This document shows positions 48,830-61,335 of a stretch of 64,000 nt of DNA, piece by piece (position 1 is the first letter of the stretch; every line of letters starts with the position of its first letter). This stretch comes from Mytilisepta virgata (Eukaryota; Mollusca; Bivalvia; Mytilida; Mytilidae). The position numbers and the translations under genes were made by a program. Location of the stretch: the NCBI GenBank assembly GCA_028015205.1, contig CM051516.1:35044230-35108229 (forward strand). Reading direction: 5' to 3'. The notes under the pieces were generated by a model. That model saw nothing but the letters and a program-made list of their open reading frames with translations, did not search any database and was not told the origin of the DNA.

Positions 48830-49225
48830 AAACTAGAATTGTGAGCACACTCACTAAATTATACCCCCCCCCTTCCAACAATCAAGGAGTTGTGATAACA
48901 AAATGCATGGTGCATGTTGAATTGTCTCAAAATCTCTTAAGTTTAACTGGGTATAACTCTAGGAAAAATAAAAGACTAAAGTATTGGACCAAACAAAATT
49001 TCTAAGTCTAAAAGAGAATAAATATGGAAAAAGTATTGGACCAGGACATACTTCGCATGCACACATCTAAGTACCAGTACTAGGATCTAACAGTATGCAA
49101 AGTTTCATTAACCTCTGATAAGGCATGTTTGAGAAACTGCGGGAACAAAAAAATTCTGGACAGACGGACAGACCGACGGAGAGGCTGATTCCTATATACC
49201 CCCAAACTATGTTTGCGGGGGGTAT
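48830..49225 (+). repeat. Interspersed repeat, copy 2 (ends in 'gacggacagaccgacgg...tgcggggggtata')
   Basis: Same landmarks and order as 14887-15325, with an extra inserted stretch around 48970-49040 that contains a short internal duplication ('agtattggacca' twice). The 'ggacagac...tttgcgggg' end is the best conserved part. Confidence 0.75.
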
Positions 49226-51161
49226 AAAAATTATCAGTCTGATATAATTAGAGTTTGAAGTAAAAAGGTATACCAGTATTTTACATGACCAGTCAGAATA
49301 GTGATATAAGCCTTTACTAGGCGAGAACAAATTTTTCTAAATGCAGTCTTCCAGCTAGTTGCTAAAGGAACATAAAGCTGACATATCTCGTATATCTTTG
49401 AACCAACAGAAAACCCTCATTATATCAATTCGAATTTAATATAATAACAGGAGAATTACATTTTGTTATTTGGGCAAATCTTCACAATAAGAGGTTCTAA
49501 TCTAAGTTTCTGGAAATTCCATTTCTTCAGTGTCAGTAAATTGTGAAAGAAACTTGACATAACAGAATGAGATTTAAACTTTAAATCACAAAAAATTACA
49601 ACAAATATCAGCAGAACACAAAACTACAATGTGATTTTCCCACTGAAACATAAAATTTGATCTGATGAGGTACATGACTGTTTACCGTGTACAATCTAAC
49701 TGACAGGGAACAAGACCATTTCAATAAAACACCCATGTAACTTTGACTATTGGAGGTGTTTAACATGACAAATTTTGACCTCCGCAGCTTTTTACAGTTA
49801 AATATTTACGTTTTATGCCCTTGCAGGCCCGTACCGAATGACTTTCGTACAAACACAGATATACATTATAATATCTGAATTCTAATGACATTAAAGGACC
49901 TTTTAATTACTAAAACAATTAGCATTTGAATGTGAAACAATGATTATAAAAAACATTTGCATATAATGTACCAAATGACCACCTTAATTGAATAAAGAAA
50001 ATGTCTTTGAACTGTCAATCTTTAAATAAGACATCACACAACATCAACATTTAATACGAAGTGTCTGGTAGTACCATATAAATGTACTAACACACCTCTC
50101 ATAATTTCATTTAAATACTGTTTAACTATGCTATAAGTAAAAATTCTTTTCTAATTTTAAAGAAAACTTAAATTTTTATCATATCTGATGTACTGGTGGT
50201 CTCTGGCTGATCAAAACAGAAAATATTATTACACATGACACAAATCTAGGTATTAGAAGAGAACTCCTGCTATTCAATATAAAATGGCCGATGCCTTAAT
50301 CATTTTGAATATAGTAATTAACATTCTATCACACTAATTCATTTCAATACATCATTTGTCATCAGTAGTGCTAAATACCAAAACTCCTTGAAATTCAGTT
50401 AAAGGTACTTGATGTCTCCTGGATTTTATCCACAGTTACCTGGGGAATGGATTTAGTCTGCTGCATCTGTCAGGGGTGTAGCAGAGAATAAGGGAGGGGG
50501 GGAAGGGGAGTGCAACAGACTAAATCCATTTCTCAGGTGTCTGTTAGTGTATTTTCTCAACCAATAATTTTCAGGGTTATATAGTGCCATTAATGCTAAA
50601 ATCTCACCTTTCAAATTAAAAAATAATGAATTTGGAATAAAAATTAACGTATTTTTTGCTTGTTTAGCCAAAATTACCTGACACACCTTTATACCCCATC
50701 CAACCTTAAAAAAAGATATCAAAAATAGGATGTTTATCCTATAAACCAAACAAAACGTTTTGTTTCTGATTTATTGAAAAATAGTATTATTTATGAATTA
50801 TCAAAGTCTGACAGTATAATATCATATGAAGACCCCACTGGCTGTTTTATATATTGTCACCTTAAGATTTATGAATGATATTAAAATCATCTACAAGTTT
50901 TTATTAGTATGTGTGTACCATTTGTAAAGGAGAATATTTGTGGTTACCTTAATGATGTTTTGAAAAATGAGGTAGATATTAACATGTTAAAATGAAAGTA
51001 AAAAAACAATTTTATTGTGCCAAGTTCATTCACCTAACTTCTTTTATACCACAGTATTTTCCAATAACCAACTTTTTTAGCCTCAAAAATGATACTTATG
51101 CCAGATATTACATAAATAAATTTAAAAAGTGTCATATATTTAAAAATTAACACAAGACATG

Positions 51162-51199
<38 letters not shown>

Positions 51200-51850
51200 T
51201 ACGATGATAACAATAGGTACACCTTTAAAACTAGGCAATACTTGCATGGTCAAAACTTAATGTGCTACTAGTATTAACAGAATTTTCTGACTACAGATGA
51301 TTGAAGAGGACTGTCTTCAATAAGTTGTGTATTTGATTTCCATGCCACTATTGTTGTGGCTATTTATTTGCGATCACATTAGAGTACCAGGAGAGAGCAA
51401 TGTAATTTTAAGACAAATTGTAGTGATAAAAATTGTCTAACTGTTCATTTTCGAAAATGAGTACAAAACATTTAATTTTGTGTAAATTTCTGCAGGTACT
51501 ACCTTTAATGACCTGATTTTTATCTGATTAAAATTTTTAGATATACAACAGTAAATAGATGAAATGTGCCACAGTTAAATAAGTACTGTTCTATAATCCT
51601 ATCACCTGTAGGGTACAGAGGACAAAAAACATCTACAGAACAATTATACAGTTACACCCAAAACATGTCAAGGATATAAGTACCATTATTACCTTTGTAC
51701 AATACATGTCAAAGGAAATTATTTTTAAAATTTGGTGTCATTTTAAATTTGATGTTTACTTGGATTTTTTTATATTGATCAGCTTTCAGAAATTCGTCAA
51801 AATTGAGTAAAGATCTTAATTATCAAGAGACCAAATGATAGGTAAATAAC
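49226..51850. other. AT-rich stretch with an inverted repeat and a TA run
   Basis: No gene seen. 50451-50535 holds an inverted repeat listed separately. 51167-51196 is a (TA)n run. 51349-51400 ('agagtaccaggagagagca') may be a small SINE fragment. Confidence 0.5.
50451..50535. repeat. Inverted repeat around a poly-G/purine loop
   Basis: 'aatggatttagtctgctgc' (50447-50465 region) and 'gcaacagactaaatccatt' (50512-50530 region) are reverse complements with one mismatch. Weaker pairing continues outward ('acctgggg' against 'ctcaggtg'). The spacer is the purine-rich 'gagaataagggagggggg'. It could fold as a stem-loop or be a decayed foldback element. Confidence 0.6.
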
Positions 51851-51854
51851 GGTT

Positions 51855-51935
51855 TAGTTTGGTATATTGGGCTTGTATGCCACTTTCAGCACAGATTTCT
51901 TTTTCGTGATGGCCAGTTTTATTGGTTGTGAAATG
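51855..51935 (-). mobile_element. SINE tail fragment
   Basis: 'tgggcttgtatgccactttc' followed by 'agcacaga' and 'tggccagttttattggt' matches the tail region of the SINE copies at 52.4 and 54.3 kb, with more mismatches. The tRNA-like part is absent. Confidence 0.5.
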
Positions 51936-52428
51936 CACAAAACAATTATGCTGAAACACACCTTATCACTGTGAATAAAAGGCAAATTCAAGTTACAATA
52001 TGTAATTGACAGATTATCATCCAGACCTTCTAAAAAAATATGGGGGGGGGGAGGTGAGAGGATTTTATTTGGTATTAATTTTTCCCTCATACTTTTGTGA
52101 ATTCGTAAAGGCTTGCTCATTTCTGTCATAGTTATTTATTATACCAGTAGTATGCCACAAAAACCCTTCTTTCTTGGCAATATAAATTCTATATTCGGTC
52201 AAGGTTTTTATCAATGCTTTTCTTTCACTTAGGCCAACAACAACATGGTTGATACTGAAATAACCTCAATGAAAGAATCAAACATTTTACTGGAAACGGA
52301 CATAAAAACAAATTCCCAAAATCACTTCCCAGAAAAAATGTAAAAAATATGGGGTGGGTGTTGATATGATAATCTACCAATGAACTTGTATTGGCCATAG
52401 CAATAGTCCTTTATTTCTTTGTTTTGTT

Positions 52429-52652
52429 TTAGTTGGGGTTTTACGCCGTTTTCAGCACATTTGGCTATTTCCTGGCGGCTAGGTAGTCAAGAGTACCCGG
52501 AGAGAACCACCGACCTTCAGTAGGAAAATTGGCAATCCTTGTCAATTAAGATTGGAGTCTAACACACCCTGCGACAGGTGAGATTCGAACTCACAACCTC
52601 AACGTTGAGAGGCTAGTGGTGATCATTAGTAGTCATGACGAACTACCTAGAC
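52429..52652 (-). mobile_element. tRNA-derived SINE, truncated at its 5' end
   Basis: Read on the minus strand, the tRNA-like head has a B box, 'gagttcgaatctcacctgtc', and the tail ends 'tgaaaacggcgtaaaacccc'. Compared with the 54.3-kb copy it stops within 'gtctaggtagttcgtcatg', so the A box ('ggccgagtgg') is missing. Pol III transcription from this copy is unlikely. The body carries 'ggtggttctctccgggtact'. Confidence 0.85.
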
Positions 52653-53959
52653 TTTTGATTTAGAGATTTTGGAATCTAATCAATTCCCTTTACTTTTTTA
52701 TTACATAAGATCAATCATTTTGTTTTATTAAAAAATAATTAAAAAATTCAAAATATTTATTACTTTATGGATGTATCTGTACTTGTAGAATTACTTTTAT
52801 ATCAATAAATTAATTTGAAACAATACATATAAATTCCCATAAAAATCGCATAATTTTCTATTTTTTTCCCATTATACTACAAATAATACTAAAAATAAAT
52901 AATTACTATTCCAAACTGATATGAAATTTACATTCACAGGTACTGAATAATTATTTTTCTACTTTTACGGAGAATTAAACACGAAAAAACGTGAACTTAT
53001 TTACCTAAAACCATTTATATTATGTGACACACTACATTTCTTGTAGTATATATATATATAATTTTTAAGAATCTCATTCCCAATTTTTTCAGAATGAAAA
53101 ATATTCTTTATAATATATTATTTTTAAATTTTATTAAATTTTCAAAGAAGTTTTCACTAAAATCTTGCAACAAAAAATTGAAGACAAAAAGATACAATTT
53201 CAACCTCCAACTCCATATTTAGACAAAATGAACTTTTCTTATCATAGCTTTTTACTGAATATTCTTATTTTTTTGAAAATTTCTTAAGCAATTGTACCTT
53301 TCATAGACAAAATACCAGTATATATATAATGATGAAACTGTTACATGATCTCAATGAATAAATACAATATGTCGAACAAAAGGTAGACATCTTTTTAAAC
53401 TTCAGCTATTTTATTTCACTTCTTAACAGGATTGAATTCACAGGTGAAAAAGTTTGAAGTATTTGTGTATTAGTAACAGACGAGCTCGTACGCATTCATA
53501 ACCATCCAGATGTAAACTTCTGCCTCGTAATTCAGCTTATTTTGATCATCAGCGACAAAACATTTGAAACAAAATACTTTGAAAGTAATAAATATTGCAT
53601 CCGTTTGCACAAAAACAATAGGGACATGCTTTTGTACCATGCATGTAGGCTGTAAATTTCCACAATCAGTTTACATCGTGGAATTCAGTCTGATTGCCAT
53701 ATTTACATCATTTAACAGGGTGGGGATTACAAGGTCAAATTTGTAAAATTCTTGAAAGAAATTGTAAAAGCTGGCAACAAAAATGACTACCTTCTATTTA
53801 CAACAAATGATTTTAAATAACAAATAAACGTTTTAAAACTAATCAAACATGAAGATTTGAAATCTTCAGTTACGACCCTTTAAGTAATTCTAAGTATATT
53901 ATCTTTGTTTTTACATTTTTTTCTATTATCAGATTTTTTTACTTTTATTCCTTCACAAA

Positions 53960-54170
53960 AGATTTCTTTGCACTTACGCCTCTTTCAGTACAGCTCGCTT
54001 ATTATGGAGGAAGCCTGAAAACCCAAACCTACACCAAAAGGACAATCCTTTTTAATTAAGATCCGAGCCCAGCACACCTCCCGATGAGCTGAATTCAAAC
54101 TCACAGCCTTTAAGTATTGACAGCATAGTGATTATAAATTATGACCAGATCAATCAGCCACTGCATCAAT
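53960..54170 (-). mobile_element. Decayed SINE copy
   Basis: Same family at lower identity. The tail is 'acttacgcctctttcagtac', the middle 'caatcctttttaattaagat', and the B-box region 'gaattcaaactcacagcc'. It sits 100 bp from the well-preserved copy. Confidence 0.6.
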
Positions 54171-54264
54171 CAGACAACAAAGATTCAACATGAAAAAAAG
54201 ATTGGTTACAACATCTAGAAGTCATCAATGAACATTGTAATTTTTACTGCCAATTAAAATTATT

Positions 54265-54530
54265 GTTTGTTTTTTTAGTTGGGGTTTTACGCCGTTTTCA
54301 GCACATTTGGTTATATTGCGGTGGCCATTTTTTATTGGTGGAGGAAGCCAGAGTACCAGAAGAGAACCACTGACCTTCGGTAGGAAAATTGGCAATCCTT
54401 GTCAATTAAGATCGGAGTCGAACACACCCCGCCACAGGTGAGATTCGAACTCACAACCTCAGCGTTGACAGGCTAGTAATCATTAATAGTCATGACGAAC
54501 TACCTAGACCACTCGGCCACCGAGGCCCCT
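54265..54530 (-). mobile_element. Full-length tRNA-derived SINE with target-site duplications
   Basis: On the minus strand the 5' head starts 'aggggcctcggtggccgagt' (A box TGGCCGAGTGG), followed by a B box in 'gtgagttcgaatctcac', then a body and a 3' tail 'gtgctgaaaacggcgtaaaa'. The A and B boxes and longer spacing resemble a Ser/Leu-type tRNA. The cloverleaf acceptor arms do not pair, so it is not a tRNA gene. CAATTAAAATTATT at 54251-54264 and CAATTTAAATTATT at 54531-54544 (one mismatch) are the target-site duplications. Confidence 0.93.
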
Positions 54531-54544
54531 CAATTTAAATTATT

Positions 54545-56740
54545 AATTTCATTATTAAAATGAACTAAAGACAATAAACAGGTTTTTTTCAAAACTTGAC
54601 ATAATTGTGAAAAGGGACATACCCTACTCAATTTTATGATTGAACATGGTTATAAATTTATTATATATATATATGGGGTAACATTCTGATGATATTTGAA
54701 GAATCAATAAACAAGGTTATCTATAAAGTTTACATAAGATTTCCTGCTGGGGGTAAAATCTACAAAATGTCACTGTCATGTGTTTAGGAATGGTTTTTGC
54801 TGTGACAAATCAGGAAACAAAACTCTTTTTCATATTTTTAAGGTCCAAACCATCCCCCAGTTCAATGCCCTTTTTCATGACAGATTTTCTAAAGTTCATT
54901 GATCAGATATTTTTGTAATAATGAGAAAAATGGTCATGCACATAAGTAAACCATGTATATACTGCAAAAGTGCTCTTTGCAAATATTGCTGTTCTTCATC
55001 TTGGAAATCGATACAACTTTTTTTTATGGTGTCTTCATGAACTAATTTGTCTATTTATTTAAAGTATCTTTTTTTATTATATTAACAAAATGTTCTATTT
55101 ATGATCTCTCAATACAATTTTGCCCTATATATAAAACAAACAAAATTCTGAAATATAAAATATCAAAATGATTTAATCTTGTTCAATCTTAATAATGTTC
55201 TGACAAAAAACATGTTCAGTAAAACCTAAAATCAAATCAAGGGCTATAATTCTAATCAGTCAAAGAAATATATTCAGTCAAACAAAAAATTTAACTTAAT
55301 CAGCTGGTCAGAGAATATCAAATATACTTATCAAATTTATATTAACAGATAAAATCTGTAGGTATAAATCGAGAGATAGAAAAAATTGGTTATACAAAAT
55401 ATATTTTTATTCTGCACTTGAACAACTCAAAACATTTTGTAACAGCTAAGTCCCTTCCTTGCCTTTTTAATTAATTAAATACATGTACATCTAAAATTGA
55501 CCATAATTATTTGAAAACTTGGTCAGTAGGATTTCTGTACTTTATGAAACCGCTTTAAGCAAAGTTCTTCATAATGATTTAAAAATCATCAATGGACTAA
55601 GTAAAATTACTACTCGACCAGATATCATCATCGTAATTAGTCTTATACAAAAGTATCAAAAGACATAGGATTGTCTGAATAAACACCACAAGAAACTTGT
55701 CACCAGACACTCGTCAATATCAATACACATAATTGTCACCAAAGAAAATTTTGTTAATTGATCCTAAACGAATAAAATGATTATCTGCATGCGACAAATT
55801 ATTTTAACCAAGATTAAACACAAGTGACCTTGAATTTAAAATATTAAGATTTTGATAAATGTGTGCCAAGAGGGGGTGGTATACCTGTGTCAATAGATAC
55901 CTGGGAAGTTAGGAGTGAAACGAGTCCAAATGTTTGACGAAATAAATAGCAATGTTGTAGGAATCATTGTATTAACATACAATTAGATTTCTATGAATGA
56001 AAATGGATATAGCTTTGTAATGTTTGTTTTATATCAATGTTTTATGGCTGTGTATATTAAACTTTATGCTATATCATGCTTGTTATGTTTATGTAATATT
56101 TTAGACTGAGACGTCTGTTTACATTTGAGTACAAAAATTACAGAAAATTTTAACAAATTAAATTTTAAATCACATGATTTATTATTTAATATCAAGGAAT
56201 ACAACCAAACTTGGAAGTTTTAATGATTAAATACAAATAAATATTATAAAATTGATATTTATATCTCATTTCAAATATCTATTGATATATCTGACCTATC
56301 CTTAACAAATACCCCCAGAGAGTGTACCAAGATTCTAGATATGTGTAGACTTTTCTTCCTGGGCATAGAGTCCTCTAAAGAAGGAATCTTTGTCTTTTAT
56401 ACACTTACACATGGTGAGACATTATACAGACCCCTTCAGCCCCCATTTAGAATTCTAAGATCTATGTAAATGATGAATTCTCACATATACCATACATGTG
56501 ATATCCAAAACTTTACAGGACCGACTAACCCTTTTTAAAAGCCCCAAAAAGGGAAAAAGTTATAAGATTTTAGTAAGATTATGAAATACCTCTTATTCAT
56601 TGTTAACATACAAAATTCAAACTAATGTAGAGAAATATAACCATGACCCTTTGCATTGGTATGTTATGCTTTAAAATATATTAATGTGTAAAAATCCTTT
56701 ATCTTACATGTATACTGAAATTATGTACATTGAATAATTC
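54545..56740. other. AT-rich stretch; one inverted AACAGCAAT motif
   Basis: No gene seen. 'aatattgctgttcttcatct' at 54982-55001 is a minus-strand copy of the dispersed motif. The rest is unremarkable AT-rich sequence. Confidence 0.45.
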
Positions 56741-57000
56741 AATTCAAACTTTTATTGTCAATAAAGCAGATTGAATATATACAATTTTAGTCCCCTGTCA
56801 TCAGTTCTGATGACTGTTTTAAAAAGGAAATTAGTTTTTCTAATTGTTTGGGTGTCAATGGCATTAGAATAAATTTCAACTTTTCTATGTCTGTAAGATT
56901 ATTAAAATTGATGTCTTTTTCGTTACATGTAATAGCGATAAAATTTATAAAATTGTGCATGTAACTCAATGATACTTCAAAATATGTATCCTGACATCAC
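56741..57000 (-). mobile_element. Probable 3' end of a LINE-type retrotransposon
   Basis: A 60-codon minus frame (56787-56969) has NNLTDIEKLKFILMPLTPKQ followed by LEKLISFLKQSSEL. It resembles the C-terminal tail found after the reverse transcriptase in many non-LTR elements of molluscs ('F--L---EK-KFI----... -- -- FI--A'). After the stop come 'caataaaagtttgaattgaa', with an AATAAA signal and an A-rich end. No reverse transcriptase motifs are in the window, so it would be a 5'-truncated copy. Confidence 0.35.
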
Positions 57001-60000
57001 AGAAACAAGCAGCATAACCTCTATACATAAACTGATTTTCATACTTTTAATGCTGAAAAATGAAAGGATACCAGGTTTCGAAAAATTATTCTACTTGGAT
57101 CAATGCCATTTTTACACTCTCTTAACAGGAACCAGTCATTTTTAAAATCAAAATATGAAGTTAAATTATTATAAACTCTTTCTTAAATTTGTTTATATAT
57201 CCCAAATAAATATTAATGACGGTTTTCAAGTATTCTTTACAAAAACAGTACTGATATATTAGTCAAAATATCATATCACATATTTTAGGAAAGGGCAGAT
57301 TGAAGAAAATCAAGAAACTGTTGAACACTGTTGTCCACAGATTATATTAGAGTTATTTCCCTTTAGTCACATTTTTACACACTACTTGAATTTCTTCTGA
57401 AATAAGCTACTGTGAAAATATTTAATTCATGGAATACATGTACTCATTTTTCTCGTTTTTGGTTGTTAACTCAATGCATATGATTAAGTTCTATTCACAG
57501 TACACTTACCACATTGATCGAAAGTGTTGAAAAAAACAAAATTATTAAAACCACAAAGAATGAGTCTTTTTATCTACCAAGAAGTGTATTTTTAGTGTTT
57601 CACAATGATGTTTCTTCCCAAGGAAAATTTAATAAACAGTAACCAAATTATGGTATATACCATTAATTCAGTTTTTGGTTGACAACAATGCCAATATCTG
57701 AGAATTAAAGATGCCTGGATTTCAAATAAAAACTGTTTAGTTCCAGCTGTCAAATAGCCTCTTTAAGGGTATATATCAATTTTCTATTTTCACTTTTAGG
57801 ACTTACTTTGAATGTAGTATGTATTCAAAGAATCTATTTCCTGAATGCTTTGACATTATCATCCACAATATATACTTTTAAAAAGTTCAAACAATCCCTA
57901 TATCCCATGTATCTCTTGGATTCTTTACCCCAGTTCTTTGACTAAAAAGTCTCTGAACAAAATTATCACCATTTTTTCTAAATACTATGTATATTCCAAG
58001 TCTAGATCTAGGCTTCTACTTTTGTTAGATCCATTACAAACAAAACATGGCTAGAGTTGCATTTGGTACCCCATCAGTAAATCTATATGCTTATTCCGTC
58101 AAAGGTATACACAGCTGGGGTGCCATATGTAACTCTTTCCCAAAACATTCCAGCTGACAAGCACAATTAATAACTTATTTTAAAGTCTACTGCACCAGAT
58201 CTATGAAAACTGCATTGTCCTCTGTTTAATAAATCACACCTCTAAAGGCTCAATTCTAAATAAAGGGGACAACAGTTCACAATATGACCTTCACCTTTTA
58301 ATTGAGAAGATTTTACTTACTTTTAAATTCAATGAAGATAAAAATCTGATTAACAGTTTTGTTCTGTCTAATCCCATGTCCAGTTTGAATGTGGTCAAAA
58401 ATAATAGTAATATCATAATATTCTATAATCTATTTTTAAAGAGGAGCTAATTTATCTTTTTTGACTTTTTGACAGATGAGGGGCACCTATGGGATATTTT
58501 AAGTCATTTTCTGTTTACAAAAATGTTATGCATATTAAAACATATCCAAAAGTCACATGTCATAATAAATAAATCATAATTAATAAAATAAATAGAAAAG
58601 TTTAAAAATGTGTTAACAATAACAAAGTAATTAGTGGGTTTTTCTTAAATTCCCCACAACATGGCCCCATTTTACCTACAACAAATTGATTTTGCTAATC
58701 ATTATATTGTTCAATAACAATAATAAAATTTATGCCTTCCAGTATAAATTGACAGAAATTTGTCAGATCACTGTAAAACAGCTTGATTTTAACTGTCAGA
58801 TATTAAAAACAGAAGTCTTTGATAGATAAAACATCAAAACATTGGGAATATATCTATAAACAATAAAAATTGTCTACAAAATAGTAAATTTAAAGTTTGT
58901 TGTCAATAGAAATTATTTAAAACTTAATAAAATAATTAATTAATGCATCAGTCTTTTTGTTCACTTTACATATTTTTACTTGTTCCCGTTGCAGTGTAAT
59001 TATCAATTCCATTAACAAGGGGAAGTTACTTTCAAACAAAAGGTGTGTAAATTTACACTTTGACCTCAATGTACCCTTTAACCAAAGATACAGGGTTCAT
59101 TAATTTCAATTAAAAGTTTGATTTAAGTGACAGATAAATAACAGGTAACGGACAATACACAGAGCAATGACAAGGGAGATAACACTATAAAATGAGAGTT
59201 TTATTTGACCGTGACACATTAAACTTGGTATAGATGTATTATTGTATTCATCATATACCGCCTTATCAGAATATTGTCCCTCTCTTAACAATGGTCATTT
59301 TTAGTCGAAGATTGACCTGAAATCTGTATTTAAGTGTTAAATGAATGATAAAGGTGATAACATCAATGGGATGGTCCTCACTGTATGACATAATTTTTCT
59401 CTATTAAGGAAATATCAGTTGTACTTGAGTTGAAAGTTTGCCTTCTTATATAATTAAACTTTATCAGATGATATATGATCATGTTTATTGTATTCTTCCC
59501 CTCCCTCTGTACTCAGGTTAAGTGCTGACCATTATCGTCTGCCTTTTCTTTATATTCAACTGGACATTATAAAAGTTTTCTGACCCAATTTATAAATTTT
59601 CTTACCACTTTTCAGCTTTGTTGAAATATAATTTTCAATTCAATCATATAGAAATTATTACATTAATATTTTAATTATTGTAAATTCTTGATGGCCAATA
59701 TTTTTTTTATTTTTTTTCTAATTGTACTTATTTCATTGTAATACAGAACCTGAGATATCTTACATGACAATGAATACATTTGGGTTGGTCATCAATGTGA
59801 CACCATCTCACAAGGACAGTTAATCATGAACACAGATCCAGACTTTTATGAGTCTTTGACCTATCTGTATCTCTATTTTTGTTCCTGATCAAGGCTGACT
59901 TGGACCTTTTACCCTTTCTTGTCATTTATATTCAATTCAGTTGTCATTTTTACACATTTGTAATTCTATTTTGGACATTTAACTATATATGGTTCAGTCA

Positions 60001-61025
60001 AATTATTCTCCCCTTCAATATGTTTGACCACAATTATCTCAATATGGTCATACCTTTGCGTAAAGTTTCATTGAATTGAAACACACAGTTAAGGAGGGGT
60101 AGCACTTACAAGATTCATGGACAGACAGCATGATTTCTACACACCCCAAAACTTAATATGCAAGGGAGAAAACATTGAAAAGCTATTGTATTTAAGTCAT
60201 GTAAATGCTAAGTCACATGAACTTATTTGAATTTTAGGTCACCTAATAATAGTGAACTGAACTACCAAGTAACATTCTCAAGTTAATAGGTAACTTTTAA
60301 TCAATTTATTCTAAAAAAAGCCCAACATTTTACCTAGCCAGTTTTGATCATGTAGAAAAGACTCACAACCAGTTCAAAATCCTAATTCTTGAGTAACTGG
60401 TCAGTTATCAAATGACAGGCTCTGGTTTATATCCAGCTTAAAACTATCCTATATCTTTATTAAGGTACAATGTATTAACTTTACAATTCATAAACTCTTT
60501 AGTCAGATGACACTTGTACATATGTAGACACAAAATGAATTTGTATGTCGTATTCAACATTACATACAAAACACGTTATATAGATGGTTAATATTCACCT
60601 CATGTTAGGACAAAAACAGAAATATTATACTTAGATTTATATAAATTCTTCCGACAGTGTTTCCCTATAGAAATTATCTCGGTTAAGACGATGAAATTAT
60701 ATTCCGACAATGAATGCTTTATTTAAAAGTTGTGTTAAGAATAAGATAACTTTCATCGAGACAGTTTATGTGGTAAACATCATTTAAATCATATATAAAA
60801 GTGACGTACTTTCCTTCTTGGCTGACTGTTACGATCTTCCTTAATTGTTTTTTTTTTTTTAAATAAGTCAGAGAAGATGGCATTTTTTTTCTTTGCAAAA
60901 AATCGGTCTTTGTAGAATTCTCAATCAATCTTTTTTAACCAGGAACTATTAAAATGACTCTCATTTTTTGTCTATAAATAAAAACATAACAACGAATGTG
61001 ATGTCTAAACAACCTCAAACCAACT
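57001..61025. other. AT-rich stretch without a supported gene
   Basis: Contains a 21-bp inverted repeat (58053-58073 with 58116-58136). A minus frame at 60719-60928 ends in NTTFK directly before a TAA that overlaps AATAAA. That would suit a terminal exon, but the acceptor is poor and no domain is recognised. Otherwise there are only low-complexity stretches. Confidence 0.4.
58053..58136. repeat. 21-bp inverted repeat
   Basis: 'agagttgcatttggtacccc' at 58053 and 'tggggtgccatatgtaactc' at 58116 are reverse complements with three mismatches over 21 bp, separated by 42 bp. Likely the arms of a decayed foldback element. Confidence 0.6.
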
Positions 61026-61029
61026 TTTC

Positions 61030-61335
61030 TTGATGACTGTCTGGAGCCGTCCACTCAGCTAGCCAGACTGTCCATTTATCAAACTACATATGCAATAACT
61101 GTTTTCCCATTGGAAATTATGCTTAAAATTTCCTTCATGTCTGTCTGGAAGTGATCCAGCTGACCCCAATCAGCCTGCAGAGCTATCAAACTATTAACAG
61201 TATTTTTCATGAAGGAAATTATGGTTATAATTTCCTTCATGACTTATCTGGAGCTGTCCACTCAACCAAACACCATCCTGCGCAGCCGTCAAACTATTAA
61301 CTGTATTTTTGTGTTGAAAATTATGGTTAAAAACA
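61030..61335. repeat. Tandem repeat of about 103 bp, three diverged copies
   Basis: Copies begin near 61030, 61133 and 61235, each with 'tt(g/c)atg...tctgga(g/a)' and then '(c/t)(g/a)tcaaacta(t/c)(t/a)aac' and 'aaattatg(c/g)tta'. Copies 2 and 3 are closer to each other. The mixed frames on both strands here come from the repeat. Confidence 0.75.

Noticed and set aside
52560..54530. tRNA-like sequences
   Set aside because: They have A and B box sequences but no pairing acceptor stem, and are joined to a SINE body and tail. They are SINE heads, not tRNA genes.
60719..60928. 69-codon minus ORF ending at AATAAA, considered as a terminal exon
   Set aside because: There is no good acceptor and no recognisable domain. 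The overlap of the stop codon and AATAAA can be chance in AT-rich DNA.
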